From assembly GCA_021414025.1 (NCBI GenBank), contig JAIOPG010000005.1:271143-335142 (forward strand): a stretch of DNA of 64,000 nucleotides, written 5' to 3'. This DNA is from Planctomycetota bacterium. Lineage in GTDB: Bacteria; Planctomycetota; Phycisphaerae; Phycisphaerales; SM1A02. The notes below the pieces were generated by a model that was not told where the DNA came from, did not search any database, and worked only from the letters and a program-made list of their open reading frames with translations. A program made the translations under genes and the position numbers. Below, piece after piece: positions 46,525 to 55,236 of the stretch; the first letter of the stretch is position 1; the number at the start of each line of letters is the position of its first letter.

Positions 46525-47329
46525 GCTCAACGCGCTCCAGAAAATTGTCGCACGGAAAAAAATCGAAGTGCGGGAGCTGCAGGAGCACACCCCCATCGAG
46601 CTGCTGCGGGAAAAAGTCGGCGCCATGCCGCAGCCGCGCAATTTTTTCGGCGCGGTCGTCTGGGACACGGCCTTTCCGGTCCGGGTCATCGCTGAAATCA
46701 AGCAAAAGAGCCCCTCGGCGGGGCTGATCCGGGGCGATTTCAATCCCGTGGACATCGCTCAACGCTATCACCAAGCCGGTGCGGCGGCCATCAGCTGCCT
46801 GACCGACGAGACGGACTTTGGCGGGCGGCTGGAGTACATCGAGATGATCCGCGCCGCGACGCCGCTGCCGGTGCTGCGGAAGGATTTCATCGTGGACATC
46901 TGGCAGGTCTGGGAGAGCCGCGCCGCGGGCGCCGACGCCATCCTGCTGATCGCCGAATGCCTGACCGAGCAGCAGATCGTCGACTTCCAGATTCTCGCCG
47001 TCGAGCTCGGGCTCACCACCCTGCTCGAAGTGCACGACGTCGAAAGCCTCTATCGCGTGCAGAACCACATTGGCTTCCCGCACGCGGGGTATTCGCTGCT
47101 GGGCATCAACAATCGCGACCTGAAGACCATGAAGACCGACCTGGCACACACCTTCCGCATGGTCGATCTGATCGAGGACCGCTCGGTGGTGGTGAGCGAG
47201 AGCGGCATTCAAACGGCGCAGGACATTCAGCGCCTGCAGCAGCATGAGGTGGGCATTGTGCTGGTGGGCGAGCATCTGCTTCGCCAGCCCGATCCTGGTG
47301 CGGCGCTCAGGGAACTTCGCGGGGTCTAG
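46523..47329 (+). CDS. trpC: Indole-3-glycerol phosphate synthase
   Basis: 268 residues, single-function TIM barrel that closes the indole ring in tryptophan synthesis. The family N-terminus IVARKKIEVRELQ is followed by the catalytic residues E58 and K60 in AEIKQKSPSAG, K120 in LRKDF, the LLEVH strand (about 169), INNRDL near 195-200 and SESGI at 225-229. The ATG at 46523 fits the family N-terminus. No trpF fusion is seen. Its stop is 27 bases from the convergent asd stop. Confidence 0.94.
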   Translation: MLNALQKIVARKKIEVRELQEHTPIELLREKVGAMPQPRNFFGAVVWDTAFPVRVIAEIKQKSPSAGLIRGDFNPVDIAQRYHQAGAAAISCLTDETDFGGRLEYIEMIRAATPLPVLRKDFIVDIWQVWESRAAGADAILLIAECLTEQQIVDFQILAVELGLTTLLEVHDVESLYRVQNHIGFPHAGYSLLGINNRDLKTMKTDLAHTFRMVDLIEDRSVVVSESGIQTAQDIQRLQQHEVGIVLVGEHLLRQPDPGAALRELRGV

Positions 47330-47356
47330 ATACGCGGACTCGGAGCGGGCGCGTCG

Positions 47357-48445
47357 TTATCCGCCACGATCGCAACCGGCGGCGAGCAGTTCGACGATCT
47401 GGACCGCGTTGAGCGCGGCGCCTTTGAGCAGCTGGTCCCCCACCGACCACAGCGCCAGCGAGCGCTCCGGAGCGCCGCCATCGTCGACGCGGATCCGCGA
47501 GACCAGCACCTCGTCGAGACCTGAAGCCATGAGCGAGTCGGCGGGAGCGGCGCCGGTCGATTCGTCGACCACGCGCACTCCGGGGGCGCGGGAAAGAATC
47601 TCCGCGGCCTGCGCGGGTGAAAGCGGTTTCTCAAATTCAAGGTGCAGCGCCACCGCGTGAGCCCGCAGCGTGGGCACGCGGACACAGGTCGCGCTGACGC
47701 GCAGGTCCTCGCACGCCAGCAGCCGCCGACTTTCGCGGACCAGCTTGCGCTCCTCCTCGTTCGAGCCGTCGGGCAGGCGCGGCGAGTTGTGCGGAAAGAC
47801 GTTGAACAGCGCGGGGCGCGGAAAGACCTGCGGTTTGACCTCGCCGCCGGCGGCCCACGTGCGGGCCTGCGACTCCAGCTCGCGCATCGCGGCGATGCCC
47901 GCTCCAGAAACCGCCTGGTAGGAGCAGACCGTCATGCGCCGCAAGTACGCCGCGCGGTGCAGCGGCGCCGCAGCCATCAGCGCCACGATCGTGGTGCAGT
48001 TCGGGTTCGCCACCAGCATCGCCCCGCTCTTGAGCAGGTGACCGTTGATCTCGGGCACCACCAGTGGCACAGCGGGATCGTTGCGAAAGGCGCTGGAATT
48101 GTCGACGGTGACGACGCCCATGTCGGCGAGCATCGGCGCCAGCGTTTTCGCCATCTCGGCATCGACGCAGAGGATCGCGAAGTCGCTGCCCTCCAGCGCC
48201 GAGCGCTCGAAGAGGCGTGCGGCGTGCGGTCGCCCGTTGAACTGGAAGGTTTCGCCCGCCGAGCGGTCGCTGCAGAAGAGGCGCAGCTCGGAGACGGGAA
48301 AGCGGCGCTTCTCGAGCACCTGCAGTGTTTCGCGGCCGACGGCGCCCGTGGCCCCGATCACCGAAACGCAAAAGGTCTTCCTGCCGGAATCGGTGCGATC
48401 ACTTTTTGTCTGGGCAATGGTGGGATGCGCCGCGCTGCCGCTCAC
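47357..48445 (-). CDS. asd: Aspartate-semialdehyde dehydrogenase
   Basis: 362 residues. The enzyme reduces aspartyl phosphate with NADPH, feeding lysine/DAP, threonine and methionine. Rossmann loop GATGAVG is at 31-37 and the nucleophile is C150 in NPNC. SYQAVSGAG and RVPTLRAHAV, part of the substrate site, are present. The GTG at 48445 overlaps the apaG stop (GTGA), which fixes the start; the longer upstream frame is an apaG shadow. About 22 residues precede the Rossmann domain, slightly longer than usual. The coupling with apaG is positional, not a known pathway link. Confidence 0.94.
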   Translation of the reverse strand: MSGSAAHPTIAQTKSDRTDSGRKTFCVSVIGATGAVGRETLQVLEKRRFPVSELRLFCSDRSAGETFQFNGRPHAARLFERSALEGSDFAILCVDAEMAKTLAPMLADMGVVTVDNSSAFRNDPAVPLVVPEINGHLLKSGAMLVANPNCTTIVALMAAAPLHRAAYLRRMTVCSYQAVSGAGIAAMRELESQARTWAAGGEVKPQVFPRPALFNVFPHNSPRLPDGSNEEERKLVRESRRLLACEDLRVSATCVRVPTLRAHAVALHLEFEKPLSPAQAAEILSRAPGVRVVDESTGAAPADSLMASGLDEVLVSRIRVDDGGAPERSLALWSVGDQLLKGAALNAVQIVELLAAGCDRGG

Positions 48446-48849
48446 TGGTGCGGACCAATGAGGAAGAAGCGTGCGATCTCGACCTCGAACGACGAACCGT
48501 CGTCGCGCTCCATCACATAGGTCCCCTGCATTGTTCCCCACGCCGTCTGCAGCGGGCAGAAGCTGGAGTACTCGAAGGTCTCGCCCGGCGCCAGGTTGGG
48601 ATGGTGTCCCACCACGCCGAGTCCCTGCACCTCATGGCGCTCGCCGTCGGAGTCCACAATGACCCACTTGCGGCTGCGCAGCCGCGCGCAACTCTCGCCC
48701 TCGTTGAGCATGACCACCTTGTAGTTGAAGAGGTAGCGGTTGTTCTCCGGATCGGAATGCGAGGGCAGGTAGCGCGGCTCCACCGTGATGCGGATGCCGT
48801 GCGTGACGCATTCGCTGCCTTTGCAAGTTCGAGCTGAGGGGGTTGCCAT
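48442..48849 (-). CDS. apaG: ApaG-family protein
   Basis: 135 residues, close to the usual 125. ApaG has a fibronectin-III-like beta fold; in enterobacteria it is linked to Ap4A metabolism and cation efflux but its biochemical role is unsettled. The family pattern is clear: YNYKV-type LFNYKVVMLNEG, then GLGVVGHHPNLAPGETFEYSS and WGTMQGTYVM. No membrane segment. The stop overlaps the asd GTG start. Confidence 0.92.
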   Translation of the reverse strand: MATPSARTCKGSECVTHGIRITVEPRYLPSHSDPENNRYLFNYKVVMLNEGESCARLRSRKWVIVDSDGERHEVQGLGVVGHHPNLAPGETFEYSSFCPLQTAWGTMQGTYVMERDDGSSFEVEIARFFLIGPHQ

Positions 48850-48932
48850 GGTGTGCCACGATATGCGAGCCGGGCCATCTCTCCAAGTCCAAGCGCAATG
48901 CGTAGATCGGCTTCAAGACGCGGCCGGCTGAA

Positions 48933-49922
48933 TTATTCGAACCAACCCTTCTTTCGGACCTGGACCTTGACGACCTCCCCTTCCTTCAGGGAGCGCCAAT
49001 CCAGTCCGGCGGAGTAGCGGCGGTAGCCGGGGCACTCAGTTTCGATCACCAGAGGCATCAGGTTGGGAACCGGAATCGCCGGCGACAAGCCGGAGGCGTC
49101 ACTCACCGCGGCAAAGCCGTTCGGATCGGGCGGCAGGCCGTTGCGCTGCTCGTCCAGGCGGATCACCACGCCGGGGACCTGCTTCTCGCTTTCGGCATCG
49201 ACCGCCTTGAACCGCAGCGTCTTGTATTGAAGGCGCCGCAGCGACACGATGAGCTCATTCTTGGAGCCATTCGCCTCGAAATCCTGCCGGGCCTCCTGGT
49301 AGCCGGGCTTGCGCACGGTGATCACATTGCGGAATCCCGAGGCGTGATTCACCGAGGAGTGCCCCTGGTCATCGGTTCGAAGATTCTGCAGATCGGGAAA
49401 GCCCCAGCGATCCTCCAGACCGGGCATGGGCAGATAGAGAAAGGTGGTCGCCAGCACATCGGCGTCGACGATCGGCGCCTTGTCCGAGGAATCGACCACG
49501 CGGATCGTCATCGGCAGATAGGTCACCGGCGTGAGCGACATGGAGCGCTTCGCCTTGCCGTCGAGGTCGTCGAAGCGCAGCACCATGCGCGAGGAGTCCT
49601 CGGCGGTCAGCATGCTTGGCGTTGTCTTCGAGGAGAAGACCTCGATCGACGAGGGCTCGAACCCCGGCTGCAGCAGGGTCAACTTGGTGTTGAAGGGCGG
49701 CACCCAGACGCGGGCCTCACCCGCCGGTCCGCTCTTGACTGCGTTCGAGTCGGTGGCCAGAAGCGACAGCAGGGTCACGCTGTGGCGGTGGATCGTCACC
49801 CCCTCGACCGGCGCGCAGTCCTGCGCGTTGCTCAGTTGCAGATCGAGCGGGCGCGGAAAGCAGCCGGGCAGGAAGAGCATCGCCAAAGAAGCGGCGGCCG
49901 TGAGCGCGGGTGGGAAACGCAT
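48933..49922 (-). CDS. Putative lipoprotein with beta-sandwich repeats
   Basis: 329 residues. The N-terminus is a type II signal peptide with lipobox LPGC (C21). The body has at least two carboxypeptidase-regulatory-like or Ig-like segments, each with a TDxxG-type turn (LRTDDQGHSSV and VSDASGLSPAI), and repeated VxVRKPGY-like strands. This type is common in Planctomycetota surface or periplasmic lipoproteins. No catalytic motif is visible. It lies 12 bases after the membrane-protein gene upstream, so they may be cotranscribed. Confidence 0.75.
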   Translation of the reverse strand: MRFPPALTAAASLAMLFLPGCFPRPLDLQLSNAQDCAPVEGVTIHRHSVTLLSLLATDSNAVKSGPAGEARVWVPPFNTKLTLLQPGFEPSSIEVFSSKTTPSMLTAEDSSRMVLRFDDLDGKAKRSMSLTPVTYLPMTIRVVDSSDKAPIVDADVLATTFLYLPMPGLEDRWGFPDLQNLRTDDQGHSSVNHASGFRNVITVRKPGYQEARQDFEANGSKNELIVSLRRLQYKTLRFKAVDAESEKQVPGVVIRLDEQRNGLPPDPNGFAAVSDASGLSPAIPVPNLMPLVIETECPGYRRYSAGLDWRSLKEGEVVKVQVRKKGWFE

Positions 49923-49934
49923 CGCTTCATCAGT

Positions 49935-50771
49935 CTACGGCTTGGCGGCCAGGACAATCGCCGCCGCCGAAAGCACCGCGCACCCCGTGATCCGGGCGCA
50001 GGCGGAGAGTGCGCGTCGCGAACGGAAGGCGGGAATCTCGCCCAGCGCGATGCCCAGCGGCGCGAGTGCCGCGCAGATCCAGCTCGCCATCGGCACGCCG
50101 CTGGTGTCGTAGCCGTATCCGGTGGCGGCACCGAGCGAAGCGACCGTGGCGATCACCACCGCGCCATCGAAGCCCAAGGAATGATCCGCGGGACTTCGTC
50201 GGAAACCGAACGCGATTCGGACAAGTGGAAGCAGACCAGCGCATAGCGCGACGGCCCCGATCGGAACCGCCAGCTTGGCGAAACCTGAGAGCATCGCCAC
50301 GACGGAGGCGCCGACAAGGGAAAAGCTCAGGGCGATCGATGTTGAAAATGCATTCCGATCGCGGCTGAGTCGAAGCAGCGCCGCCGCGGCGATGGCGGCC
50401 GCAATTCCGAGCAAAACACGGGAAAGCAGCCCCTTCCATTCGGGAATGTCCAGCAGCAGCGCGGCGGGCACGACCGCAACAAGCACAAGAATGATGTGCC
50501 AGGATTTCGATTGGGCGAACCTCGCTTCGATTCCCGAGATCAACGCACACAACAGCACGCCGAGGGGAAACCACAGCCAGCCGCCCTGCGTTGGAAATCC
50601 CCGAATCGATTCCTGCGACAACGCACTCGCCGCAAGCGTCAGGGCGAAGGCCCAGCCCACGAATGAATCCGCACGGGTCGATACCGCGGCAAAGGGGCGG
50701 CGCACAATCAGCCAGAGCAGACCAAGCGTCGCCGGCAGCGCCACTCCGAAGAGAAGGATCTGCGCTTCCAT
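49935..50771 (-). CDS. Multi-pass membrane protein, function unknown
   Basis: 278 residues with about nine hydrophobic segments and short loops. No family signature is recognised. One soluble loop contains RSPADHSLGFDG. The positively charged loops suggest an inner-membrane protein. It lies 38 bases after the YceI gene and 12 bases before the lipoprotein, on the same strand. A transport role cannot be claimed from sequence. Confidence 0.7.
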   Translation of the reverse strand: MEAQILLFGVALPATLGLLWLIVRRPFAAVSTRADSFVGWAFALTLAASALSQESIRGFPTQGGWLWFPLGVLLCALISGIEARFAQSKSWHIILVLVAVVPAALLLDIPEWKGLLSRVLLGIAAAIAAAALLRLSRDRNAFSTSIALSFSLVGASVVAMLSGFAKLAVPIGAVALCAGLLPLVRIAFGFRRSPADHSLGFDGAVVIATVASLGAATGYGYDTSGVPMASWICAALAPLGIALGEIPAFRSRRALSACARITGCAVLSAAAIVLAAKP

Positions 50772-50809
50772 GTCGAGTCGGCTTCGGTCGTGACGAGTGG
50801 CGCCGCGGC

Positions 50810-51448
50810 TTACGACGAGGTCGCTTCGAGTCCGACCGTGACGCGCACGTTCCGGCCGAGCACGTTTTTCTCAAGTCCGTAGTTCACGCCGAACTCGCCG
50901 CGGTCGATCGTGAACACCGCCTCGAATCCGATGCGGTTGCCCTTGGGCGACTCCGAGAGTCCGATGAACTCGACCTTGGCGGTGAGCGGCTTCGTGGTTC
51001 CGCGAATCGTGATGTTGCCGGAAACTTCCCAGAAGTTGCCGTCGATCTTTTTCGCGGAGGTGCTGACGAAGGTCATCTGCGGAAACTCCTTCACGCTGAA
51101 GAAGTCGGGGCTGCGCAGATGCGCGTCCAGGTCCTTGTTCGCGGTGGAGACCGAGTTCGCGTCGATCGTCACGTTGAGGGCAAGCGTTTCCGGAGTGGCG
51201 CCGGTGGTCGTGATCGTTCCGGTGACGCCGTCGAATCTTCCCCAGAACATTCCCGCGCCGAAGTGCTGGACGCGGAACAAGGACATCGAATGGGTGTCGT
51301 CAATTTTCCATGTGGTCGAGCCGGCCGCGGCGGATGACGCCGGCGGCGCCGATGCCGGAGTCGCGGAGGGAGTTTTTTGTTGAGTGGCGCCGACGAGGGC
51401 GAGGGCGGCGAACGTTGAAACCAGGCAGGTCATGAGGGGTCGAAACAT
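50810..51448 (-). CDS. YceI-family periplasmic lipid-binding-like protein
   Basis: 212 residues. GGAG six bases before the ATG at 51448 sets the start; the longer frame has no support. Signal peptide MFRPLMTCLVSTFAALALVGA is followed by a Pro/Ala/Ser linker of about 25 residues and then the YceI beta-barrel: WKIDDTHSMSLFRVQHFG, GRFDGVTGTI, the HLRSPDFFSVKEFPQMTF block and the closing GVNYGL. YceI proteins bind polyisoprenoids or similar lipids; some are stress-induced. The ligand here is unknown. Confidence 0.9.
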   Translation of the reverse strand: MFRPLMTCLVSTFAALALVGATQQKTPSATPASAPPASSAAAGSTTWKIDDTHSMSLFRVQHFGAGMFWGRFDGVTGTITTTGATPETLALNVTIDANSVSTANKDLDAHLRSPDFFSVKEFPQMTFVSTSAKKIDGNFWEVSGNITIRGTTKPLTAKVEFIGLSESPKGNRIGFEAVFTIDRGEFGVNYGLEKNVLGRNVRVTVGLEATSS

Positions 51449-51598
51449 GGTTGGCTCCGTGAATGTGTTTGTGGTGCGATGATCAGGAAGTCGCAAAGGT
51501 AGCGTGGAAGAAATGGACATCGAATGAGGCGCCGGTCCGCATCCCATTCCAATGGACTCGGCCGACACAAAAAGTCCTATAAGTTAATTTTGATAAAT

Positions 51599-51614
51599 TG
51601 TTCCACGGGGAACA
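51599..51614. promoter_or_regulatory. parS-like site upstream of the ParB gene
   Basis: TGTTCCACGGGGAACA. The outer six bases form a perfect inverted repeat (TGTTCC/GGAACA). Against the common parS form TGTTCCACGTGGAACA it differs only at one of 16 positions, the central T. It lies 52 bases before the ParB start. Confidence 0.6.
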
Positions 51615-51665
51615 CAAGAATGGCGTTTTGGTGTTACATTCCAGCCTCAATTGCAAGGAGGCAAT

Positions 51666-52772
51666 ATGACTAACAACACCAACGAAAATAGTGGCGAAAA
51701 CAAGGATGTAAACAAGGTGTCTGGCCCATCCAATCCGGCATCCCCCACCGGGATTCGACTTGGTCGAGGACTTGGAAGGTTGATTCCGGTCAAAAATCAG
51801 CCAATTGGTGCTGAAAAATCATCAGTTGTCACAGAAGTAGAAAAGCCCCCTGTGGCATCGATCAATCCAAAACCACAGGCATTTGCGGGAGATTTGCAGG
51901 TTTCCGTGAAGAAGCCGGATGCCAAACAAGTCGATTTTGGCAGGAGCGTTCAGGAGATCGAACTTTCAAAGATCCGTCCGAATGCGAGGCAGCCCAGGAG
52001 CGACTTCAACACAGCTGAGTTGCAGAGCTTGGCCGATTCAATTCGGTCGAGTGGACTGCTTCAGCCAATCGTTGTTCGACCTGTCGATGGGACTCCTGGA
52101 CAATTTGAAATCGTGGCCGGCGAAAGGCGCTGGCGCGCATTTCAGATCATTGGCAAGCCAACAATTCCGGCCATAGTCATCCAGGCCTCCGACGAGAACT
52201 CGGGTGTTTGGGCCCTGATCGAAAACATCCACAGGACCGATCTCAATCCGATGGACCGGGCACTGTCCGTTCAAAGGCTGGCCAATGAATTTACTTTGAC
52301 GCACGACTTGCTCGCCAAGAAGATCTCGCTCGACCGCTCCACCGTCACGAATTTGCTGCGTTTGGCTGAATTGGATTCAGCGACCGCAAGCCTGGTTCGT
52401 CAGGGTTTGATTTCTCAAGGACATGCCAAGGCGTTGCTTGGTGTTGCTGATCTCAAGGCTAGGTCAACGCTTGCGGATTCCACAATCCGCGGCGAGTGGT
52501 CCGTCAGAACACTTGAGCGTGAAGTCCAGCGACTCTCCACTGAATCCAAAAGCAGAGTTCCACGTGGAACCACAACGACCGCAAGGCGACAGGCCAACGT
52601 GAAGGATTTAGAAACTCGATTGAGTCAACTCATGGGAACTCGAGTCACCATCCAACTCGGAAGAAAGCCAAACACCGGCAAGGTCTCCATGGAATTCTTC
52701 TCGCTCGATCAATTCGAGGGCATGCTCGGAAGACTCGGTCTCCGTCCGGATCAAATCAGATTTGAGAATTGA
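51666..52772 (+). CDS. parB: ParB/Spo0J-family chromosome partition protein
   Basis: 368 residues. AAGGAGG just before the ATG at 51666 sets the start. The N-terminus carries the ParA-contact motif LGRGLGRLI. The CTP-binding ParB fold follows with GERRWRA at 152-158 and ENIHRTDLNPMDRA at 186-199, then the HTH parS-binding region (about 200-245) and the C-terminal dimer domain (310-368). parA, usually adjacent, is absent. The coding sequence is clearly less GC-rich than neighbours and Lys/Asn/Thr-rich at the N-terminus. Two parS-like sites sit at the gene, one within it. A housekeeping Spo0J role is likely, although a mobile-element origin cannot be excluded. Confidence 0.9.
   Translation: MTNNTNENSGENKDVNKVSGPSNPASPTGIRLGRGLGRLIPVKNQPIGAEKSSVVTEVEKPPVASINPKPQAFAGDLQVSVKKPDAKQVDFGRSVQEIELSKIRPNARQPRSDFNTAELQSLADSIRSSGLLQPIVVRPVDGTPGQFEIVAGERRWRAFQIIGKPTIPAIVIQASDENSGVWALIENIHRTDLNPMDRALSVQRLANEFTLTHDLLAKKISLDRSTVTNLLRLAELDSATASLVRQGLISQGHAKALLGVADLKARSTLADSTIRGEWSVRTLEREVQRLSTESKSRVPRGTTTTARRQANVKDLETRLSQLMGTRVTIQLGRKPNTGKVSMEFFSLDQFEGMLGRLGLRPDQIRFEN
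52557..52570. promoter_or_regulatory. parS-type palindrome inside the ParB coding sequence
   Basis: GTTCCACGTGGAAC is a perfect 14-bp palindrome and matches the inner 14 bases of the widespread parS form. It is read as codons for V298-P-R-G-T in the linker before the dimer domain, where sequence is free to carry a DNA site. Confidence 0.75.
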
Positions 52773-52858
52773 ATATGTGGTCGAGCCAGGTCGGCGATCA
52801 CACAACTGTTTGTATCGACGTGCTTTGTAGACTTTAATACGACGTCCAAATTACATTA

Positions 52859-54331
52859 TCAGACTTCAATGCACTTCATGAAGTTCGGCTGCTCGGTTTC
52901 AAGCGCAAGCGCGGCACGAATCGCATCGGAAAGCGCTGCCCTTGATTCATTCTCGCCGTGATTCAAGATCACACGCGGCGTGCCGCCTTCGCGCGACCCG
53001 ATCCAGTTCACCAGATCGGCCTGATCGGCATGTCCGCTGAGCCCCTCCAGGTGGACGCGCTCGGCGAGCACATCAAAGATTCCTTCCTTGAGCTCGATCT
53101 TCTTCGCATGATGAAGCAGGGAGTGTCCGAGCAAACCGACGATCTGATGTCCGGCAAAGACCAGCGCGTTCTTCGGATCATCGACCATCGATGCCAGATG
53201 ATGCAGCACGGGACCCGCGTCGCAGAATCCGCTGCCCGCGAGGATGACGCCAATCTTTTCGCTTTTGGTCAGCTTCAGGCTCTGCTTGCGGTTGAACAGA
53301 TGCTGCAGTCCGTCGAAGTGCAGCGGATCCGTTCCCGCTTCCGCCGCGATGCGCAGCGAAGGCTCGAGCAGCGCCGGATAGCGGCCGCACAGTTCCGACG
53401 CGCGAATCGCCATCGGTGAATCCAGATACACGGTCATGCCATGAAGCTGGTTGGCGCGGGACAACTCCGCCAGGCGCAACAGCAGCGTCTGCGCGCGGCC
53501 GAGTGAGAAGGTCGGCGCCAGAATTTTTCCGCCGCGCGCCGCCACGCGCTTCACCACCGCGCCCAGTGCGTCGACCGACGACGAGCTGGGTGAAAATACT
53601 CTTGCACCATTGGTGCTCTCCATCAGCATCAGATCAACCGCGGGAAGCTCCTCGCGCGCCCGCAGCAGGGGGCTGCGAGCCGGACCGAGGTCGCCCGAAA
53701 ACAGCACCTTCTTCTCGCGCCCGTTCACATCGAAGGCGACCTCCACACTCGCGGAGCCGATGATGTGCGAGGCATCATGGAATCGGAAGCGCAGACCGCT
53801 CTTCACCTCGCGCCACACGCCGTACTCGACGGGCCGGATGTTCTCCGCGGCCTGCATGGCGTCGCGCGTGTCGTAGAGGATCGGCGGCTCGCTGTCGGAG
53901 GCCTTGGACTGCGTTCCAGGCGCCGGCGGCGGATCGACCACGCGGGCGATCGGCGCGCTTCCGTTGCGCCACTCCTCGTGCCGGATGGTCTGCAGCGTGG
54001 CGCTTGAGCGCAGCACGCGCGGCAGCAGGTCGGCGGTGGGGGGCGTGGCGTAGATCGGGGCGCCGCAGCCGATGCGCGGCAGCATGCCCAGGCGGCCGAC
54101 GTGGTCGATGTGCGCGTGGGTCACGATGACCGCGTCCACGTGCCGCCAGTCGATCTCCGGGACCTGAAGGTTCTTCTGCTCCTGCTCGGGGGAGCCCTGA
54201 AAAAGCCCGAAATCGATCACCACGCGGCCGCGCGGCGTGTCCAGCAATGTGCACGATCCCGTCACCTCGCCCGCAGCGCCCAGCAGTGTGATTGTCGCTC
54301 GTTCAGCCACTCGGCCGAGCATAGCCGTCAT
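52859..54331 (-). CDS. Beta-CASP metallo-beta-lactamase-fold RNase-like protein
   Basis: 490 residues. The HxHxDH metal site reads THAHIDHVGRL near residue 72, followed by the second metal histidine in HDASHIIGSAS and the SGDLG aspartate. The beta-CASP insertion starts at LMESTNG, where most relatives have ESTYG. The RNA-specificity (RMMBL) segment ends the protein with LSGHADQADLVNW. Relatives are archaeal CPSF-like and bacterial single-strand RNases; the RNA target is unknown. ATGs at 54331 and 54322 both fit. No signal peptide, so it should act in the cytoplasm. A 37-base gap separates it from the upstream isomerase gene. Confidence 0.88.
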   Translation of the reverse strand: MTAMLGRVAERATITLLGAAGEVTGSCTLLDTPRGRVVIDFGLFQGSPEQEQKNLQVPEIDWRHVDAVIVTHAHIDHVGRLGMLPRIGCGAPIYATPPTADLLPRVLRSSATLQTIRHEEWRNGSAPIARVVDPPPAPGTQSKASDSEPPILYDTRDAMQAAENIRPVEYGVWREVKSGLRFRFHDASHIIGSASVEVAFDVNGREKKVLFSGDLGPARSPLLRAREELPAVDLMLMESTNGARVFSPSSSSVDALGAVVKRVAARGGKILAPTFSLGRAQTLLLRLAELSRANQLHGMTVYLDSPMAIRASELCGRYPALLEPSLRIAAEAGTDPLHFDGLQHLFNRKQSLKLTKSEKIGVILAGSGFCDAGPVLHHLASMVDDPKNALVFAGHQIVGLLGHSLLHHAKKIELKEGIFDVLAERVHLEGLSGHADQADLVNWIGSREGGTPRVILNHGENESRAALSDAIRAALALETEQPNFMKCIEV

Positions 54332-54368
54332 TCATGTTTGCGGCCGCCCGGACCCGCGGCGCGGATCC

Positions 54369-55226
54369 TCAGTCGCCGGCGCAGGCGGCGATTGCGGCGC
54401 GCAACTCGGCCTTGGTGTCCTTCGCGGGCATGAACTCATGCCCGATGAACCCGTGGTAGCCGGTGGCCACGATCGCCCGCATGATCGCCTGGTAGTTGAG
54501 CTCCTGCTGCGCGTCCAGCGGTCCGCGACCCGGCACGCCGGCGGTGTGGTAGTGGAGGATCCAGGGCGACGCCTTCTGGATCGTGCGGATCACATCGCCC
54601 TCCATGATCTGCATGTGGTAGATGTCGTAGAGCAGCCCGAAGCGCTTGTCGCCGACCGACTCGCAGAGTCGCACTCCCCATTCGGTGTGGTCGCCCATGT
54701 GGTCCTTGTGATCGACGCGCGAGTTGAGCATCTCCATGGCGACGCCGAGATTGCATTTTTGCGCCAGCGGCAGCAGCCGCTTCAAACCCGCGGCGCAATT
54801 CTCCAGGCCCGTGTCGTCGCCCAGTCCGCGCCGGTCGCCGGCGAAGACAATCACCAGTGGGGCGCCCGCCTCGGAGATTTTCGGAAAGAGCTCCTCGGCG
54901 CGCTTCAGGATCGCGTCATGGTTCTCAAGACGATTCAATCCATCGCTGATGGTCGTCGGCCCGTTGGCCACCGGGCAGGCGAGCTTGGCGGCGCGCACTT
55001 TCTCGATGTCGGGCGGATCCAGCAGGTCGATGCCGTCCAGGCGCGTGGTCTTCACCAGCTCAATGAGATTTTCGATCGACAGCGAACTGTGGCACCACCG
55101 CGCCACGCTCTGCCGCAGCAGCCGGCCATCCTTCGCCGGCGCCCGGCTTCCCGATTGGATCGCCGCGCTCGCGCCGCGCGAAGCCGCCGCCAGCAAGCCC
55201 GCGGCAAGAACTTGGCGGCGGTCCAT
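54369..55226 (-). CDS. Exported TIM-barrel isomerase/epimerase, hydroxypyruvate isomerase-like
   Basis: 285 residues. The N-terminus looks like a Tat-type leader (MDRRQVLAAGLLAAASRGASA) though with RR followed by Q. The body is an AP-endonuclease-2-type TIM barrel; the metal/catalytic pattern of hydroxypyruvate isomerase is visible as AMEMLNSR, then LLYDIYHMQIMEGD, HYHTAGVPGRG and the closing IGHEFMP. Family members convert hydroxypyruvate and tartronate semialdehyde or epimerise sugars; the actual substrate is not defined by these motifs. Export of such enzymes is common in Planctomycetota. It follows gcvP by 10 bases on the same strand. Confidence 0.82.
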   Translation of the reverse strand: MDRRQVLAAGLLAAASRGASAAIQSGSRAPAKDGRLLRQSVARWCHSSLSIENLIELVKTTRLDGIDLLDPPDIEKVRAAKLACPVANGPTTISDGLNRLENHDAILKRAEELFPKISEAGAPLVIVFAGDRRGLGDDTGLENCAAGLKRLLPLAQKCNLGVAMEMLNSRVDHKDHMGDHTEWGVRLCESVGDKRFGLLYDIYHMQIMEGDVIRTIQKASPWILHYHTAGVPGRGPLDAQQELNYQAIMRAIVATGYHGFIGHEFMPAKDTKAELRAAIAACAGD

Positions 55227-55236
55227 CGCGCTTTGC

